A DNA stretch of 36,039 nt from positions 1-36,039 of the forward strand of contig CANPIU010000015.1 in the NCBI GenBank assembly GCA_947574235.1. The letters run 5' to 3'. A program made the position numbers and the translations under genes. Shown piece after piece: positions 8,409 through 18,075 of the stretch; position 1 is the stretch's first letter; each line of letters begins with the position of its first letter. This DNA comes from an uncultured Clostridium sp. GTDB lineage: Bacteria > Bacillota > Clostridia > TANB77 > CAG-508. The notes below the pieces were generated by a model. The model ran no database searches. It saw nothing but the letters and a program-made list of their open reading frames with translations, and was not told where the DNA came from.

Positions 8409-8825
8409 CTATTTTAAACTCATTTCACAATATTTGCAACGATATATTTGATTTTCTTTATCTGTTAAGGTAAAAATTTGGTCTAAATCTTTCTCAATAG
8501 AAGTTATACACCTTGGATTTTGGCATTTAGCAATATTTACTATCTTTTCTGGCATTTTTACATTATATTTGTCAACTAACTTGTTGTCTTTTACAATGTT
8601 AATGGTTGCATTTGGCTCAATAAAGCCTATTACTTCCATATCAATATCGATATCTTGGTCAATTTTTATGATATCTTTTCTTCCTTTTTTTTCACTCTTG
8701 GCATTGGTAATGATAGCAACCGCACAGTCTAAGTCTTTTAGACGTAAAGCTTCGTATATCTCCATCCCCTTTTTAGCCCCAATGTGGTCAATTACAATTC
8801 CATTTTTAATACTATCTATATTCAT
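8409..8825 (-). CDS. pyrI: PyrI, aspartate carbamoyltransferase regulatory chain
   Basis: The 138-aa protein has the allosteric nucleotide-binding N-terminal domain ([20 protein letters not shown]) and a zinc domain with CQNPRC and CKYC as the four cysteine ligands near residues 103-133. It binds PyrB and confers nucleotide control on aspartate carbamoyltransferase. Its ATG overlaps the pyrB stop by four bases (ATGA), so the two are translationally coupled. Its presence inside a cell-wall gene cluster is unusual. Confidence 0.93.
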   Translation of the reverse strand: MNIDSIKNGIVIDHIGAKKGMEIYEALRLKDLDCAVAIITNAKSEKKGRKDIIKIDQDIDIDMEVIGFIEPNATINIVKDNKLVDKYNVKMPEKIVNIAKCQNPRCITSIEKDLDQIFTLTDKENQIYRCKYCEMSLK

Positions 8826-9742
8826 GATTCTTTTCCCTCCAACAATTTCAAAATAAGTGCCATCCTAATATACTTTCCATATTCTGCTTGCTTGAAGTAA
8901 CAAGCTCTTTTGTCGTCATCTATATCCGTTGAAATTTCATTAACTCTTGGTAAGGGGTGCATGATACATAAATCCTCTTTGGCTTTTTCTAGTTTTTCTT
9001 TGTTTAAAATATAATAATCTTTTAGTCGGATATAATCATCTTCATTGAAAAATCTTTCTTTTTGCACTCTTGTCATATACAAGACGTCTAATTCTCCCAT
9101 ATATTCTTCAATATCATTGGTTTCACAGTATTCAATATGATTTTTATCTAATATTTCCTTTTTAATATATTCTGGAATAACAAGTTCCTTTGGAGAAATT
9201 AGTACAAATTTAATATTTTTGTATCTTGCCATTGCAGTAATTAAAGAGTGTACCGTTCTTCCAAATTTTAGGTCTCCACAAAGTCCAATGGTTAAATTTT
9301 CTAGTCTTCCTTTTTCACAGTGGATGGTTAATAGGTCTGTTAATGTTTGAGTTGGATGGTTGTGCCCTCCATCTCCAGCATTAATAATTGGTACCACTGA
9401 TTTTTCTGAAGCTACTAATGGTGCTCCTTCTTTTGGATGACGCATCGCAATAATATCACTATAACATCCCACGACTCTTGTGGTGTCTGCTACAGTTTCT
9501 CCTTTGGATACAGAACTAGAAGATGCTTCTGAAAAACCTAATACGTTTCCTCCTAATTCCATCATAGCTGCTTCAAAGCTTAGCCTTGTTCTGGTACTTG
9601 GTTCAAAAAATAAAGTAGCTAATTTTTTACCATCACATTTATGAGCATATTTTGCTTTATTGGCAATGATATCTTTAGCTACTTCGATTAATTCTGCAAT
9701 TTCTTCTACGGTTAATTCTTTAATATCAATTAAGTGTTTCAT
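8822..9742 (-). CDS. pyrB: PyrB, aspartate carbamoyltransferase catalytic chain
   Basis: Catalyses carbamoyl phosphate plus aspartate to carbamoyl aspartate, the first committed step of pyrimidine synthesis. The carbamoyl-phosphate motif [13 protein letters not shown] is near residues 48-60, followed by [28 protein letters not shown] and [10 protein letters not shown] near 260, all typical. The length of 306 aa is normal. A GGGAG site precedes the ATG. It is co-transcribed with pyrI and ends at a strong terminator before murE, so it is an independent unit inside the dcw region. Confidence 0.95.
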   Translation of the reverse strand: MKHLIDIKELTVEEIAELIEVAKDIIANKAKYAHKCDGKKLATLFFEPSTRTRLSFEAAMMELGGNVLGFSEASSSSVSKGETVADTTRVVGCYSDIIAMRHPKEGAPLVASEKSVVPIINAGDGGHNHPTQTLTDLLTIHCEKGRLENLTIGLCGDLKFGRTVHSLITAMARYKNIKFVLISPKELVIPEYIKKEILDKNHIEYCETNDIEEYMGELDVLYMTRVQKERFFNEDDYIRLKDYYILNKEKLEKAKEDLCIMHPLPRVNEISTDIDDDKRACYFKQAEYGKYIRMALILKLLEGKES

Positions 9743-9792
9743 AATTTCTCCCTTCCTTTTTTTGAAAAATAGTCTGTTTTTTCTTCCTCTAT

Positions 9793-9821
9793 TTTTATCA
9801 AAAAAAGTAGGTTTTTGTCAA
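9793..9821 (-). promoter_or_regulatory. Sigma-A promoter upstream of pyrB
   Basis: On the minus strand, TTGACA (9821-9816) and ATAAAA (9798-9793) are spaced 17 bp apart. A second TTGACA lies a little upstream (9834-9829). Confidence 0.55.
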
Positions 9822-9835
9822 GTGTTTTTGTCAAT

Positions 9836-10456
9836 TTATGAAGATGATTTGCATTTTACAATTAACCTATTATTCTTTTTATTGGTACAAGTAATCAAAG
9901 TCACTTCCCTTTCTCCATTTGTATCTTGGCTAGTACAACTCAAATCTGTTTCAGGTACTTCATATTTATCATATACAAAATAACTAACTCTTTTCCCCTT
10001 ATTGTCTAGCAAATTTACTTTATCATTTTTTTCTAATTCAGATAATCTGCTAAAGAACTCATTGTTTTTATAGTTATGTCCAGCAATACAAACATTTCCT
10101 GGTTCGTTGATATCTGGTCCATACAATTTCGCTGGCGCAATTTTTAAATACTCTTCTGTTGTTTCGTACACAATAGGATAATTAACACCTATTTTAGGAA
10201 TTGTAATTTGACCAGCTACCCTATATTTCTGTCCTTTTGAATTGACTTGCATATAGATTGTATTTTCTTTTTCTTGATTGGGAGATGCTTCCTTTTCATT
10301 TTCTTTTTCCAATATTTCTTCATATTCTGAATAGATTTCTTGGTATAAAGCTTCATCATATTTCGGCTCAGTTTTAATCTTAAAAATTAATATGCCTGAA
10401 CCTATTATAATTCCCATTAATAATAAACAAATTAACTTTTTTTCTCCTTGATTCAT
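9836..10456 (-). CDS. Sortase (class D-like) next to cohesin/dockerin genes
   Basis: Cysteine transpeptidase that links sorted surface proteins to peptidoglycan. One N-terminal membrane helix (about residues 7-25), a charged spacer, then the sortase barrel with catalytic His127 in AGHNY, Cys190 in TLITC and Arg197 in NRLIVK (numbered from the chosen start). The TLITC form is typical of class D enzymes. A longer frame starts at 10471 but has no ribosome site; the ATG at 10456 lies nine bases after a GGAG. The neighbouring upstream gene encodes a protein with an LPKTG signal, its likely substrate. Confidence 0.9.
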   Translation of the reverse strand: MNQGEKKLICLLLMGIIIGSGILIFKIKTEPKYDEALYQEIYSEYEEILEKENEKEASPNQEKENTIYMQVNSKGQKYRVAGQITIPKIGVNYPIVYETTEEYLKIAPAKLYGPDINEPGNVCIAGHNYKNNEFFSRLSELEKNDKVNLLDNKGKRVSYFVYDKYEVPETDLSCTSQDTNGEREVTLITCTNKKNNRLIVKCKSSS

Positions 10457-10475
10457 TTGGCTATTCTCCATTTAA

Positions 10476-10508
10476 AAGACAGTTAGATTTAAGCCCTCCA
10501 ACTGTCTT
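10476..10508 (-). terminator. Hairpin between cohesin and sortase genes
   Basis: AAGACAGTT (10476-10484) pairs with AACTGTCTT (10500-10508). On the minus strand a short T run follows, immediately before the sortase start. It may be a weak terminator that lowers sortase expression relative to the cohesin protein. Confidence 0.6.
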
Positions 10509-10522
10509 ACCTTTTTATTTTT

Positions 10523-11215
10523 CTAATTTTCTCTTTTTTTACACAAATAGATGAAACCTATTAATGCTATTATGCTTAATCCCATTAATGTAATTAATAT
10601 CTTGAAAAATGGATTTTGTTGTTTGCCTGTTTTAGGCAATACATTTTGACCAGATACTGTACTTACATTATTTTGTGATGTTTGCTTGTTTTCTACCTTA
10701 TCTTTTTGGCTATTGCCATTGCTATTGCTATTGTTATTATCCATAATGGTTAGTTTGGTAGCTCCGTTGCTAGAAGCTGGTATATCTGACACTGCTGATG
10801 AACCAGAAAAATTGGTTAAAGCAATTGAAGTTTCTCCTAACTTTGCATTTTCTTTTACTTTAAATGTAATGCTTCCTACACTTTGTGTTGTACTTACCAC
10901 TTCTGCATCTTTTGTATTAGAGGTGATAAATCCATCTTGATAAAATGGTGCTTCCCATTTGTCTGTATCATCTGTTGATACATATTCTAGTACAGAAGAA
11001 TCGAATTGAATTCCTGCTGTGTAAGCACCAATTCCCTTTTCTCCACTTTCAACAGCAATATCTTTTAGTCTAATGGTTACTGTAATGGTATCTCCCCTTT
11101 TAGCTTGTGAATTATTCAGGCTTAAGGTTGTATTAAAACTGTCACTTGCTGCTTGTACATTAGTAGTAATCATAACAAATACTATCATTAATAATATTGA
11201 AGTTATTTTTTTCAT
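10523..11215 (-). CDS. Cell-wall-anchored cohesin protein with LPKTG sorting signal
   Basis: The 230-aa protein has a signal peptide (about residues 1-22, ending VQAA) and one cohesin-type beta domain at about 25-155 (LSLNNSQAKRGDTITVTIRL, YTAGIQFDSSVLEYV, VGSITFKVKENAKLGET). A low-complexity Asn/Ser/Gln/Lys linker (about 155-192) precedes LPKTG at 193-197, then a membrane helix and KKREN. It is therefore secreted, cut by sortase and fixed to the wall, where its cohesin can hold a dockerin partner. The adjacent upstream gene encodes a large dockerin protein and the downstream gene a sortase, making a complete anchor set. A RBS-like AAAGGA lies upstream of the ATG. Confidence 0.88.
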   Translation of the reverse strand: MKKITSILLMIVFVMITTNVQAASDSFNTTLSLNNSQAKRGDTITVTIRLKDIAVESGEKGIGAYTAGIQFDSSVLEYVSTDDTDKWEAPFYQDGFITSNTKDAEVVSTTQSVGSITFKVKENAKLGETSIALTNFSGSSAVSDIPASSNGATKLTIMDNNNSNSNGNSQKDKVENKQTSQNNVSTVSGQNVLPKTGKQQNPFFKILITLMGLSIIALIGFIYLCKKREN

Positions 11216-11252
11216 TTTTAATCTTATCCTTTCTTAAATCAACTATGGTGGG

Positions 11253-11295
11253 AAAATAATTGGATTGCTAGTAATAACCAAACACCAATTATTTT
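11253..11295 (-). terminator. Terminator after the giant dockerin gene
   Basis: AAAATAATTGG (11253-11263) pairs with CCAATTATTTT (11285-11295); flanking GGG and CCC lengthen the stem. It lies between the giant gene and the cohesin gene. The downstream T run is weak, so read-through is possible. Confidence 0.55.
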
Positions 11296-11308
11296 CTTCC
11301 CCCTTTGT

Positions 11309-14300
11309 CTATTTTTTCATCTCACTTAATACTAATCTTTTGATTAATAATAAGTCTGTTGCTGTTATCTTTCCATCTTTGTTGATATCTCCTGCTTTAA
11401 ATTTTGCTTCTGTCAAAATCCACTCTTGTTTTTTACCTGCTACTAAATGTCTTTTTACAGCTAGAATATCAGTTGCTGTTATTTTTCCATCTTGATTTAC
11501 GTCTCCTATTTTGTACTCGTCTGGATTTTCTGGTTCGTCTGGTAAATCTTTAATCCAGCTTACAGTTGCTTTTGCGGTTCCCTTATTTCCTGCTTTATCT
11601 ACAAATTCAAAGGTAAATTCTCCGTTCTTTGTAAAGGTATAAGTGTCACTTCCATTGTTATTAGTAATCGTAATTGGTTTGCTTGCCTTTACTAATCTTG
11701 CTATTACCTCTCCTTTTGTTTCTTCTGTCGTACTGTATTCGATTTCTGCAGTTGGTACTGTTTTATCAATCCAATCTACTTTTGCAATTGCAGTTCCTTT
11801 GTTTCCTGCTTTATCCACAAATTCGAATTCAAATTCTTCATTCTTTTCAAAGGTATAAGTGTTTTTTCCATCATTATTTGTAATTCTTACATTTTCTTCA
11901 TTAAAGCTAATCGTTGCTATAACAGCTTGATTGGTTTGCTCTGTAATATTATAAGTAATTGTTCCAACTGGTGCTGTTTTATCTATCCAATCGACAGTTG
12001 CTTCTGCCGTTCCTTTATTTCCTAAAGGTCCTATATAGTAGAAGGTATAAGTTCCATTTTCTTTAAATACATGTTTGTCACCATTTTCAATTTTGTTACC
12101 ATCTTTATCTGTGATAGTTACGCCACCTTCGTCAAATGTTACCGTTGCTGTTACATCTTGATTGGTTACTTCATTGATATCATAGGTAACCGTTGCTGCT
12201 GGTGGTGTTTTATCAATCCATGTAACGTTGGCAACAGCTGTTCCTGTATTTCCTGCTGGTCCTATAAACTTAAATTCATAACTTCCATTTTCGGTAAAGG
12301 TATAGGTGTAAGCATTTCCTATTCTAATCGTTTCAATTACTTCTCCTGCTTCATTTAATATTTTCACATTATCTTTATCAAATGTTACGCTTGCTGTTAC
12401 ATCTTGGTTGGTTATGTCATTTATATCATAAGTAATGGTTGCCTTGATTTCTCTCTTATCAATCCATCCAACTTCTGCTGTTGCACTTCCTATATTTCCT
12501 ACTTTATCTACAAATTCAAATTCAAATTCTCCATTCATTTCAAATGTGTAGGTATTTTTTCCATCATTGTTTGTAATAGTCACATCTTCTTTATTAAAAG
12601 TAATAGTTGCTGTTACACTTTTGTTGGTTAAATTTGTATTAGAATATTCGATTGTTCCAACTGGTGCAACTTTGTCAATCCAATCTACTTTGGCAACTGC
12701 TACTCCTCTATTTCCTGCTGGTCCTACATATCTAAATTGATGTGTTCCATTTTCTTCAAATATATGAGTATTTCCTCCTTCTACAATAACACCTTCTAAA
12801 GGAGTACCATTTTTTGTGAAAGTTACCGTTGCTGTTACATCTTGGTTCGTTAGGTTTTCTGTACTATATGTAATGTTTGCTGTTGGTAATGTTTTATCAA
12901 TCCACGTAACATTAGCAATTGCTGTTCCTTTATTTCCTGCTGCATCTTGAAATTCAAATGTATATTGTCCATTTTCGGTAAAAGTATGAGTATTTCCATC
13001 TTTTACTGTTACATTTTCTTCGTCAAATGTCACGGTTGCTGTTACATCTTGATTTGATAAGTTAGTTGAGCTATATTTTATGGTTGCTGTTGGCACTTTT
13101 TTATCAATCCAATCTACTTTTGCAACTGTGCTTCCTGCATTTCCATATGGTCCTACAAATTTAATTTCATGAGAACCATTTTCTGTAAAGGTATAAGTAT
13201 AAGCATTTCCTGTTGTAATGGTTTCTATTGTTTCACCTGCTTCATTTACTATTTTTACATTATCTCTATCAAAGGTTACCGTTGCTGTTACATCTTGATT
13301 GGTTAAAGTATCTGGTGTATAGGTAACGCTTGGTGTTGGTAATGTTTTAATAATCCAATCTACTTTTGCTTTTGCTGTTCCTTTTGTTCCTTTGTTATCC
13401 ACAAATTCAAAGATAAACTCACCATTTTCTGTGAAGGTATAAGTATCTTTTCCATCATTATTGGTTATAGTAATGTCTGTACTTGGATTTACTAAGGTTG
13501 CTGTTACATCTTGATTGGTTGTTTGTGTTGTACTATATTCTATTTCTGCTGTTGGTACTGTTACTTTTGTTTTGTCTTCAAATAGATTTATCATAGCTGC
13601 TGAGAAAAAGTAATCCATTGGTTGCCCATCTCTGTCTCCATGTACATCATCACAAGATTTTGTACATTCTACTTTTACATATTTAGCTTTTTCTACTTTT
13701 TGCATTACAAGTTCTTTTCTATCATCACTAGCAATAAGTTCTGCTGCTGTTGACACATTATATAGATTTTCGAAGTTAAGAACTTCTGTCCAATTTTCTC
13801 CATCCATACTTACTAAAACTTTTCCATCTTTTGGAATTCCATAAGCATATTGTGATTTTTTTACATATTCAATTTTTGATAGATAGATTGGTTCATCTAA
13901 TTCTAAAACAATCCATCTTGGGTCATGCATTGTTGTTGTTGTACGGTTTGAATGCCACATGGTTGTTGGAAGTCCGTCGATTGCATTTTCTCCTTCTTCT
14001 CCTCTACCATTTGTTGTACTTGACACTTGTACCGATGTTATATGTTTGATTGGTACATATTTTGCTGTATTTGGTTGATTATCCTCTGTAAATGTAAATT
14101 CTACTGCTTCACTTGCTAGTAACGTACTAGTTGCTTTCTTTCGAATGAAAAGTTTGGTATCTCCTGTTACAATTGCTTCTTGTTCTGAATAGGAAGTCCA
14201 ATTTCCAGTCGTATTTTGTGTTCTCCATTCAAGTTTTGATGTATCGCCCATTCCTATTAATCTGTTTTCTAAGTCATTTAAATAGGCTGTGATAACTGGT

Positions 14301-17300
14301 GCATCTTGATTTTGAATATTGATGGTTGATTCCTTATTTCCTTGTTTTAAACGAATCTTTATTTTATTATCTGCATTAATTTGTGATAATTCTTCAGCTG
14401 ATAATTGTTGTTCATCTCCTGTTCCTGTTTTCCAGTTTGTTCCTCCATCTAAGCTATATTCCCAGTTTGTACCTTTAAATTCGTCTATTAGCATAATTTT
14501 TCCAGCATCTTCTCCATCAAATGAGAAAGTTCCTAAGGTTACCACTGTTACATCTTCAAATAAATTTACCATAGCTAGTGAGGCAAACATATTCTTCGTA
14601 TCCAATTCTATTTTTACATATTGTCCATAAGCTGGTTTTTCAAAATTAATTGCATATAAATCGCCATAAGTCTCACAATTTTCTATTTGTCCTGCTAGCA
14701 TCCATGCTTCACCATCTATACTTACGTATACTCTAGCATTTTTTATGTCATCTGGATCTTGTGGTCTACCTGGATATTTTCTTTGAATAAATTCTAAAGC
14801 AGATATATTTTTTGGTTCATCTAATTTTATTGTAACAAATGGCTTAGTTGGTTGTTGTAAAACATTTTGACCAAAATCTGTGTGCCATAAAGTATTTAGA
14901 TTTCCATCTATTGCATTTGGTGCATAAAATGGTCTTTTATTATCTTGTGATTGCGTAGAATATCCTGCTATTTCTAAATGTGATATTGGTATATAGGTTC
15001 TTTTATCATTCACTTCATCTTGCGTAAATTGATATTCTACTGTTTCTCCCTCTAAATGAGTTCCTGTTGCAGCCATTCTAACAAATACTGTTTTATCACC
15101 TGTTAAATTTGGTTCTGCCTCTTGATATGAAGTCCACTCATCTGTTTCGTTTAATTTCCATTCCATTCCTGGAACAGAGGCAATCATTTTGTTTTCCAAA
15201 TCGTTTGCATATAAATTATTTGGTAATCCTGCTGATTCTTGTATATCTATTTTGTATATGTTTTCTTCACTATAATTGGTACCTACAATATGGATATAGA
15301 TATCATTTTCTGCTGTAATAGATTCTATTTCTTCTTTTGTTAAAGTATGTTTATGTTCATCTGCTGTGGAAGCTACTTCTGTCCAAGTTTGCTTTCCGTT
15401 TAAGCTATAATCCCATCTAATACCATTTCCGTCAAATCTACTAGACAATACTATTTTTCCTGCATCTTCTCCATCAAATGAGAAACTTGCTAAACTAGTA
15501 TCAATTTGTCCTAATAAATAAGCAGCTAATCCTCTCGTTGTTCCTGGTTGTAAAACTGCTGAACCTTCATTTGGATAGTTTTTTGCTTCTGTTAATATTT
15601 TGGTTTGTAAAAGCGTAAATTTAAATTCGTATTCACTACTTGTTAATTTTGTTTTGATATAGTTTGACAAATTATACATTGGAAATGGGAAACATTTTAA
15701 GGCTTCCATCATTTCTTTTTCTAATTGATAGCAATCTTCTTCTGTTTTGGCTGGATCATTTACATATAATTTAGCAAGTCCTGCCCATGCATCTAAGTTA
15801 ATAGATTGAATTGCAATTGCTTCTCTATAAATTTCTTCTTGTTTTGCTTTATCATCTTGGTAAGCATCTACTGTCATTAAAAGTTTTTCTGCTTTTTCAA
15901 AATTATCATAATCATTTAAAGCTTCTTGGGCTAATATAACATAAGGAACATTGTATCCTCTTACATAGGTTCTATCATTTCCCCATCCTAAAGGCATTCT
16001 TTCCCCTTTTTCTGAATAAATCCATCCAGACACATCGTTATCAATTCCCCAGAATCCTTTTCCTTCTGCATTTTGATTGTAGTAAAGAAGGGCTGCGTGT
16101 CCTGGTTGTCCAATAACAGCTGATGGTATGGCATTAACACCACGAATACAATGTCCAGATTTAGATATACCACCACAAACAGCTCCTGTTCCAAATTTAT
16201 TTCTAAAGTTCATCCATAATTTATAGACACGTCCACTACCTGTTTGATTTCTGTATGGTATATATTCAAATAGTCCTTTTTTTGTTACCGTTCCATCTTC
16301 ATTTGTTTTTTCTACAGCAAATAAGTCGTTAAAGTATTCTTTGTTTGCTTCATCATAATAAACTGGATTAGCATAATTAGGATACACATACGCTATATAA
16401 GAGTGAGGCGTTAGCAATCCCCAAACACTCCCTGGTGCTTTATCAATTTTAGATTGGGTATATTCGTTTAGCCATATTACCTCTTCATCATCAATTAAGG
16501 TACCTAAAATCCATCTTAATTGTTCTATATTATAGCTCTCAAACCATGGTGTAATATCAACGGCATCAGTAGCTTTAAATTGTCCATTATTATACATTTG
16601 TTTATAAAGTAAATAACGAGTTACTGAATCGGATTGATTATATTGTGAGTTTTGCATCCATAATCCTACTCTTGAAGAGTGGGTTAAAGAAAGGGTAATT
16701 GCCATTCTCTTATAAAGATTTCCCTTCGTTGTTGACCAATTTAAATTCTTCTTGACCAACAATTCTTTACCAGCATTTGATATTTGCGTTTGGTCATCAA
16801 AGTCACTTCTATATTCTTTTAACAATCTTGTTAATTCTTTTAATGAGCTATAATAACTTCCTGTTGGTGTTCCCCCTAATATGTAATAACGAAGATTTTC
16901 TGCATCATTCATAAGCCATTCAATAGTATCTTTATTAGCTGGATCTTCTAGCATAAATCTTTCTAAGGCATAATTTCCCACAGCTCCTACAAATTTTCTT
17001 TGTAATACAAGCAATTCATATTGTGGATCTGCTAAATCTTTGTTAGCATAATCTTTTATTCTTTGGTCATATACGTCAATACTTGGATAAGTTGGTTCTT
17101 TTTCTTGGTAATTATCTGTAATTAGCATTGGTTCGATATAAACGGCATGATCACTTGCATTACTACTATTAGCATAAGCTGTAAATCTAAGATATTTTGC
17201 TCCTCTTATGTCTATTTTTATGAACTCTGCTTCTCCACCTGGCAAGTATACTTTATTTACATCATTTTTTATCGTCCAATTTTCGGCTCCTTCTTTATGA

Positions 17301-17743
17301 AATGTATCTTTATCTGAGGTATAAATAAAAAATTTAACACCATCACCTTTTGTGGCTGTTTTATTTAGACCTACCCACATCGTTAAATAGTGATATTTTT
17401 CACTATATTGACTTACATCAATATATACCTCTGATGTAGCATGTGCCCAAATACCATAGTCAAATGGATAATAAGCTCCTTCTCTTTTAATTTCTAATTT
17501 GTTCCCATTATTATCTTGGTTTTTTCTTATTTGGTCCCATCCTGCTTTTGATTCGGGACGAAACTCCAAATCGGTTAGTCGAATATACTCCCCCTCATTT
17601 TGATCTCCTTGCGATATTTCATTGGCATAGACTGCCCCTCCCCATTTTTCGGTGAACATATAATGTACACCGATTAAAAATACTAATATCGCAATGATTT
17701 TAAAACTTCTGCTTTTTATTGTTCTATTAGCTTTTTCTTTCAT
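11309..17743 (-). CDS. Giant secreted multidomain protein with transglutaminase-like centre, carbohydrate-binding modules, Ig-like repeats and dockerin
   Basis: The 2144-aa protein starts with a signal peptide (about residues 1-40, ending VYA). Order by eye: an NPCBM-type module (about 48-215, with WDQIRKNQDNNG and GIWAHATSEVYIDVS); a helical region; a transglutaminase/papain-like centre with Cys523 (AVCGGIS), His549 (GQPGHAALL) and Asp568 (WGIDNDVSGW); a helical repeat region; two tandem ~320-residue units, each opening with SFDGEDAGKI and ending in an F5/8-type C module (about 910-1055 and 1225-1385, with NAIDG...LWH or MWH); nine Ig-like repeats of ~75 residues (about 1396-2067), most ending in DWIDK; and a dockerin at 2076-2144 with two calcium loops (DVNQDGKITATD, DINKDGKITATD). 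It has no LPXTG, so it probably docks on the neighbouring cohesin. It may act on glycans or glycoproteins; the substrate is unknown. The AGGAGG site is strong. No in-frame CGG occurs. Confidence 0.88.
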   Translation of the reverse strand: MKEKANRTIKSRSFKIIAILVFLIGVHYMFTEKWGGAVYANEISQGDQNEGEYIRLTDLEFRPESKAGWDQIRKNQDNNGNKLEIKREGAYYPFDYGIWAHATSEVYIDVSQYSEKYHYLTMWVGLNKTATKGDGVKFFIYTSDKDTFHKEGAENWTIKNDVNKVYLPGGEAEFIKIDIRGAKYLRFTAYANSSNASDHAVYIEPMLITDNYQEKEPTYPSIDVYDQRIKDYANKDLADPQYELLVLQRKFVGAVGNYALERFMLEDPANKDTIEWLMNDAENLRYYILGGTPTGSYYSSLKELTRLLKEYRSDFDDQTQISNAGKELLVKKNLNWSTTKGNLYKRMAITLSLTHSSRVGLWMQNSQYNQSDSVTRYLLYKQMYNNGQFKATDAVDITPWFESYNIEQLRWILGTLIDDEEVIWLNEYTQSKIDKAPGSVWGLLTPHSYIAYVYPNYANPVYYDEANKEYFNDLFAVEKTNEDGTVTKKGLFEYIPYRNQTGSGRVYKLWMNFRNKFGTGAVCGGISKSGHCIRGVNAIPSAVIGQPGHAALLYYNQNAEGKGFWGIDNDVSGWIYSEKGERMPLGWGNDRTYVRGYNVPYVILAQEALNDYDNFEKAEKLLMTVDAYQDDKAKQEEIYREAIAIQSINLDAWAGLAKLYVNDPAKTEEDCYQLEKEMMEALKCFPFPMYNLSNYIKTKLTSSEYEFKFTLLQTKILTEAKNYPNEGSAVLQPGTTRGLAAYLLGQIDTSLASFSFDGEDAGKIVLSSRFDGNGIRWDYSLNGKQTWTEVASTADEHKHTLTKEEIESITAENDIYIHIVGTNYSEENIYKIDIQESAGLPNNLYANDLENKMIASVPGMEWKLNETDEWTSYQEAEPNLTGDKTVFVRMAATGTHLEGETVEYQFTQDEVNDKRTYIPISHLEIAGYSTQSQDNKRPFYAPNAIDGNLNTLWHTDFGQNVLQQPTKPFVTIKLDEPKNISALEFIQRKYPGRPQDPDDIKNARVYVSIDGEAWMLAGQIENCETYGDLYAINFEKPAYGQYVKIELDTKNMFASLAMVNLFEDVTVVTLGTFSFDGEDAGKIMLIDEFKGTNWEYSLDGGTNWKTGTGDEQQLSAEELSQINADNKIKIRLKQGNKESTINIQNQDAPVITAYLNDLENRLIGMGDTSKLEWRTQNTTGNWTSYSEQEAIVTGDTKLFIRKKATSTLLASEAVEFTFTEDNQPNTAKYVPIKHITSVQVSSTTNGRGEEGENAIDGLPTTMWHSNRTTTTMHDPRWIVLELDEPIYLSKIEYVKKSQYAYGIPKDGKVLVSMDGENWTEVLNFENLYNVSTAAELIASDDRKELVMQKVEKAKYVKVECTKSCDDVHGDRDGQPMDYFFSAAMINLFEDKTKVTVPTAEIEYSTTQTTNQDVTATLVNPSTDITITNNDGKDTYTFTENGEFIFEFVDNKGTKGTAKAKVDWIIKTLPTPSVTYTPDTLTNQDVTATVTFDRDNVKIVNEAGETIETITTGNAYTYTFTENGSHEIKFVGPYGNAGSTVAKVDWIDKKVPTATIKYSSTNLSNQDVTATVTFDEENVTVKDGNTHTFTENGQYTFEFQDAAGNKGTAIANVTWIDKTLPTANITYSTENLTNQDVTATVTFTKNGTPLEGVIVEGGNTHIFEENGTHQFRYVGPAGNRGVAVAKVDWIDKVAPVGTIEYSNTNLTNKSVTATITFNKEDVTITNNDGKNTYTFEMNGEFEFEFVDKVGNIGSATAEVGWIDKREIKATITYDINDITNQDVTASVTFDKDNVKILNEAGEVIETIRIGNAYTYTFTENGSYEFKFIGPAGNTGTAVANVTWIDKTPPAATVTYDINEVTNQDVTATVTFDEGGVTITDKDGNKIENGDKHVFKENGTYTFYYIGPLGNKGTAEATVDWIDKTAPVGTITYNITEQTNQAVIATISFNEENVRITNNDGKNTYTFEKNEEFEFEFVDKAGNKGTAIAKVDWIDKTVPTAEIEYSTTEETKGEVIARLVKASKPITITNNNGSDTYTFTKNGEFTFEFVDKAGNKGTAKATVSWIKDLPDEPENPDEYKIGDVNQDGKITATDILAVKRHLVAGKKQEWILTEAKFKAGDINKDGKITATDLLLIKRLVLSEMKK

Positions 17744-17776
17744 GGTTTCCTCCTCTTTTCATTCTTTCTTATGCTT

Positions 17777-17805
17777 ATTTTAGCAAGGATTGTTTTTTAT
17801 TTCAA
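17777..17805 (-). promoter_or_regulatory. Sigma-A promoter of the giant dockerin gene
   Basis: On the minus strand TTGAAA (17805-17800) and TAAAAT (17782-17777) are 17 bp apart, just upstream of the AGGAGG and ATG. The surface block is thus transcribed independently of the dcw cluster. Confidence 0.75.
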
Positions 17806-18044
17806 TCTATAAAATCGTAATGAAAGCTATTTTATAGCTTGAAAACCCCTAGTTGCTTAAGTTTTTCCCCGTTATTTTACAGTTTGTTTTCTTCTTTGAA
17901 ACCTTTTTGCAATATTTTACCATTTAATTCTTCTATTGCTTAATTCCGTAAGAATTTTGTGCAATTATTTTCTTTCCTAACAATTTCTATTTTCATGTCA
18001 ACCAAGCATAGATATTATAATTGGTAAAGTAGAACTGAAGAGGG
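17806..18044. other. Intergenic stretch between the dcw PBP and the giant gene
   Basis: The gap 17744-18072 contains the promoter described above, a small palindrome near 17824-17841 (AAGCTAT/ATAGCTT) and a repeat at 18045-18075. In the rest I see no open frame or RNA structure. It marks the left junction of the block inserted in the dcw cluster. Confidence 0.4.
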
Positions 18045-18075
18045 TGAGACAAAAAGAGGTGTCCCTTCTGTCTCA
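18045..18075. repeat. REP-like palindrome, family 2, overlapping the PBP stop codon
   Basis: TGAGACA (18045-18051) and TGTCTCA (18069-18075) flank a centre with a GTCCC core. Read on the minus strand, the first TGA of the repeat is the stop codon of the PBP gene. Similar elements are at 20187-20217 and from 35991. Confidence 0.8.

Noticed and set aside
10523..11215. Cohesin-like protein as a generic adhesin unrelated to dockerins
   Set aside because: The domain pattern and the adjacent dockerin and sortase genes make the cohesin assignment more likely, though binding is unproven.
11545..13560. Direct DNA repeats as a CRISPR or tandem satellite
   Set aside because: The nine ~220-bp units are diverged, in frame and encode Ig-like protein repeats.
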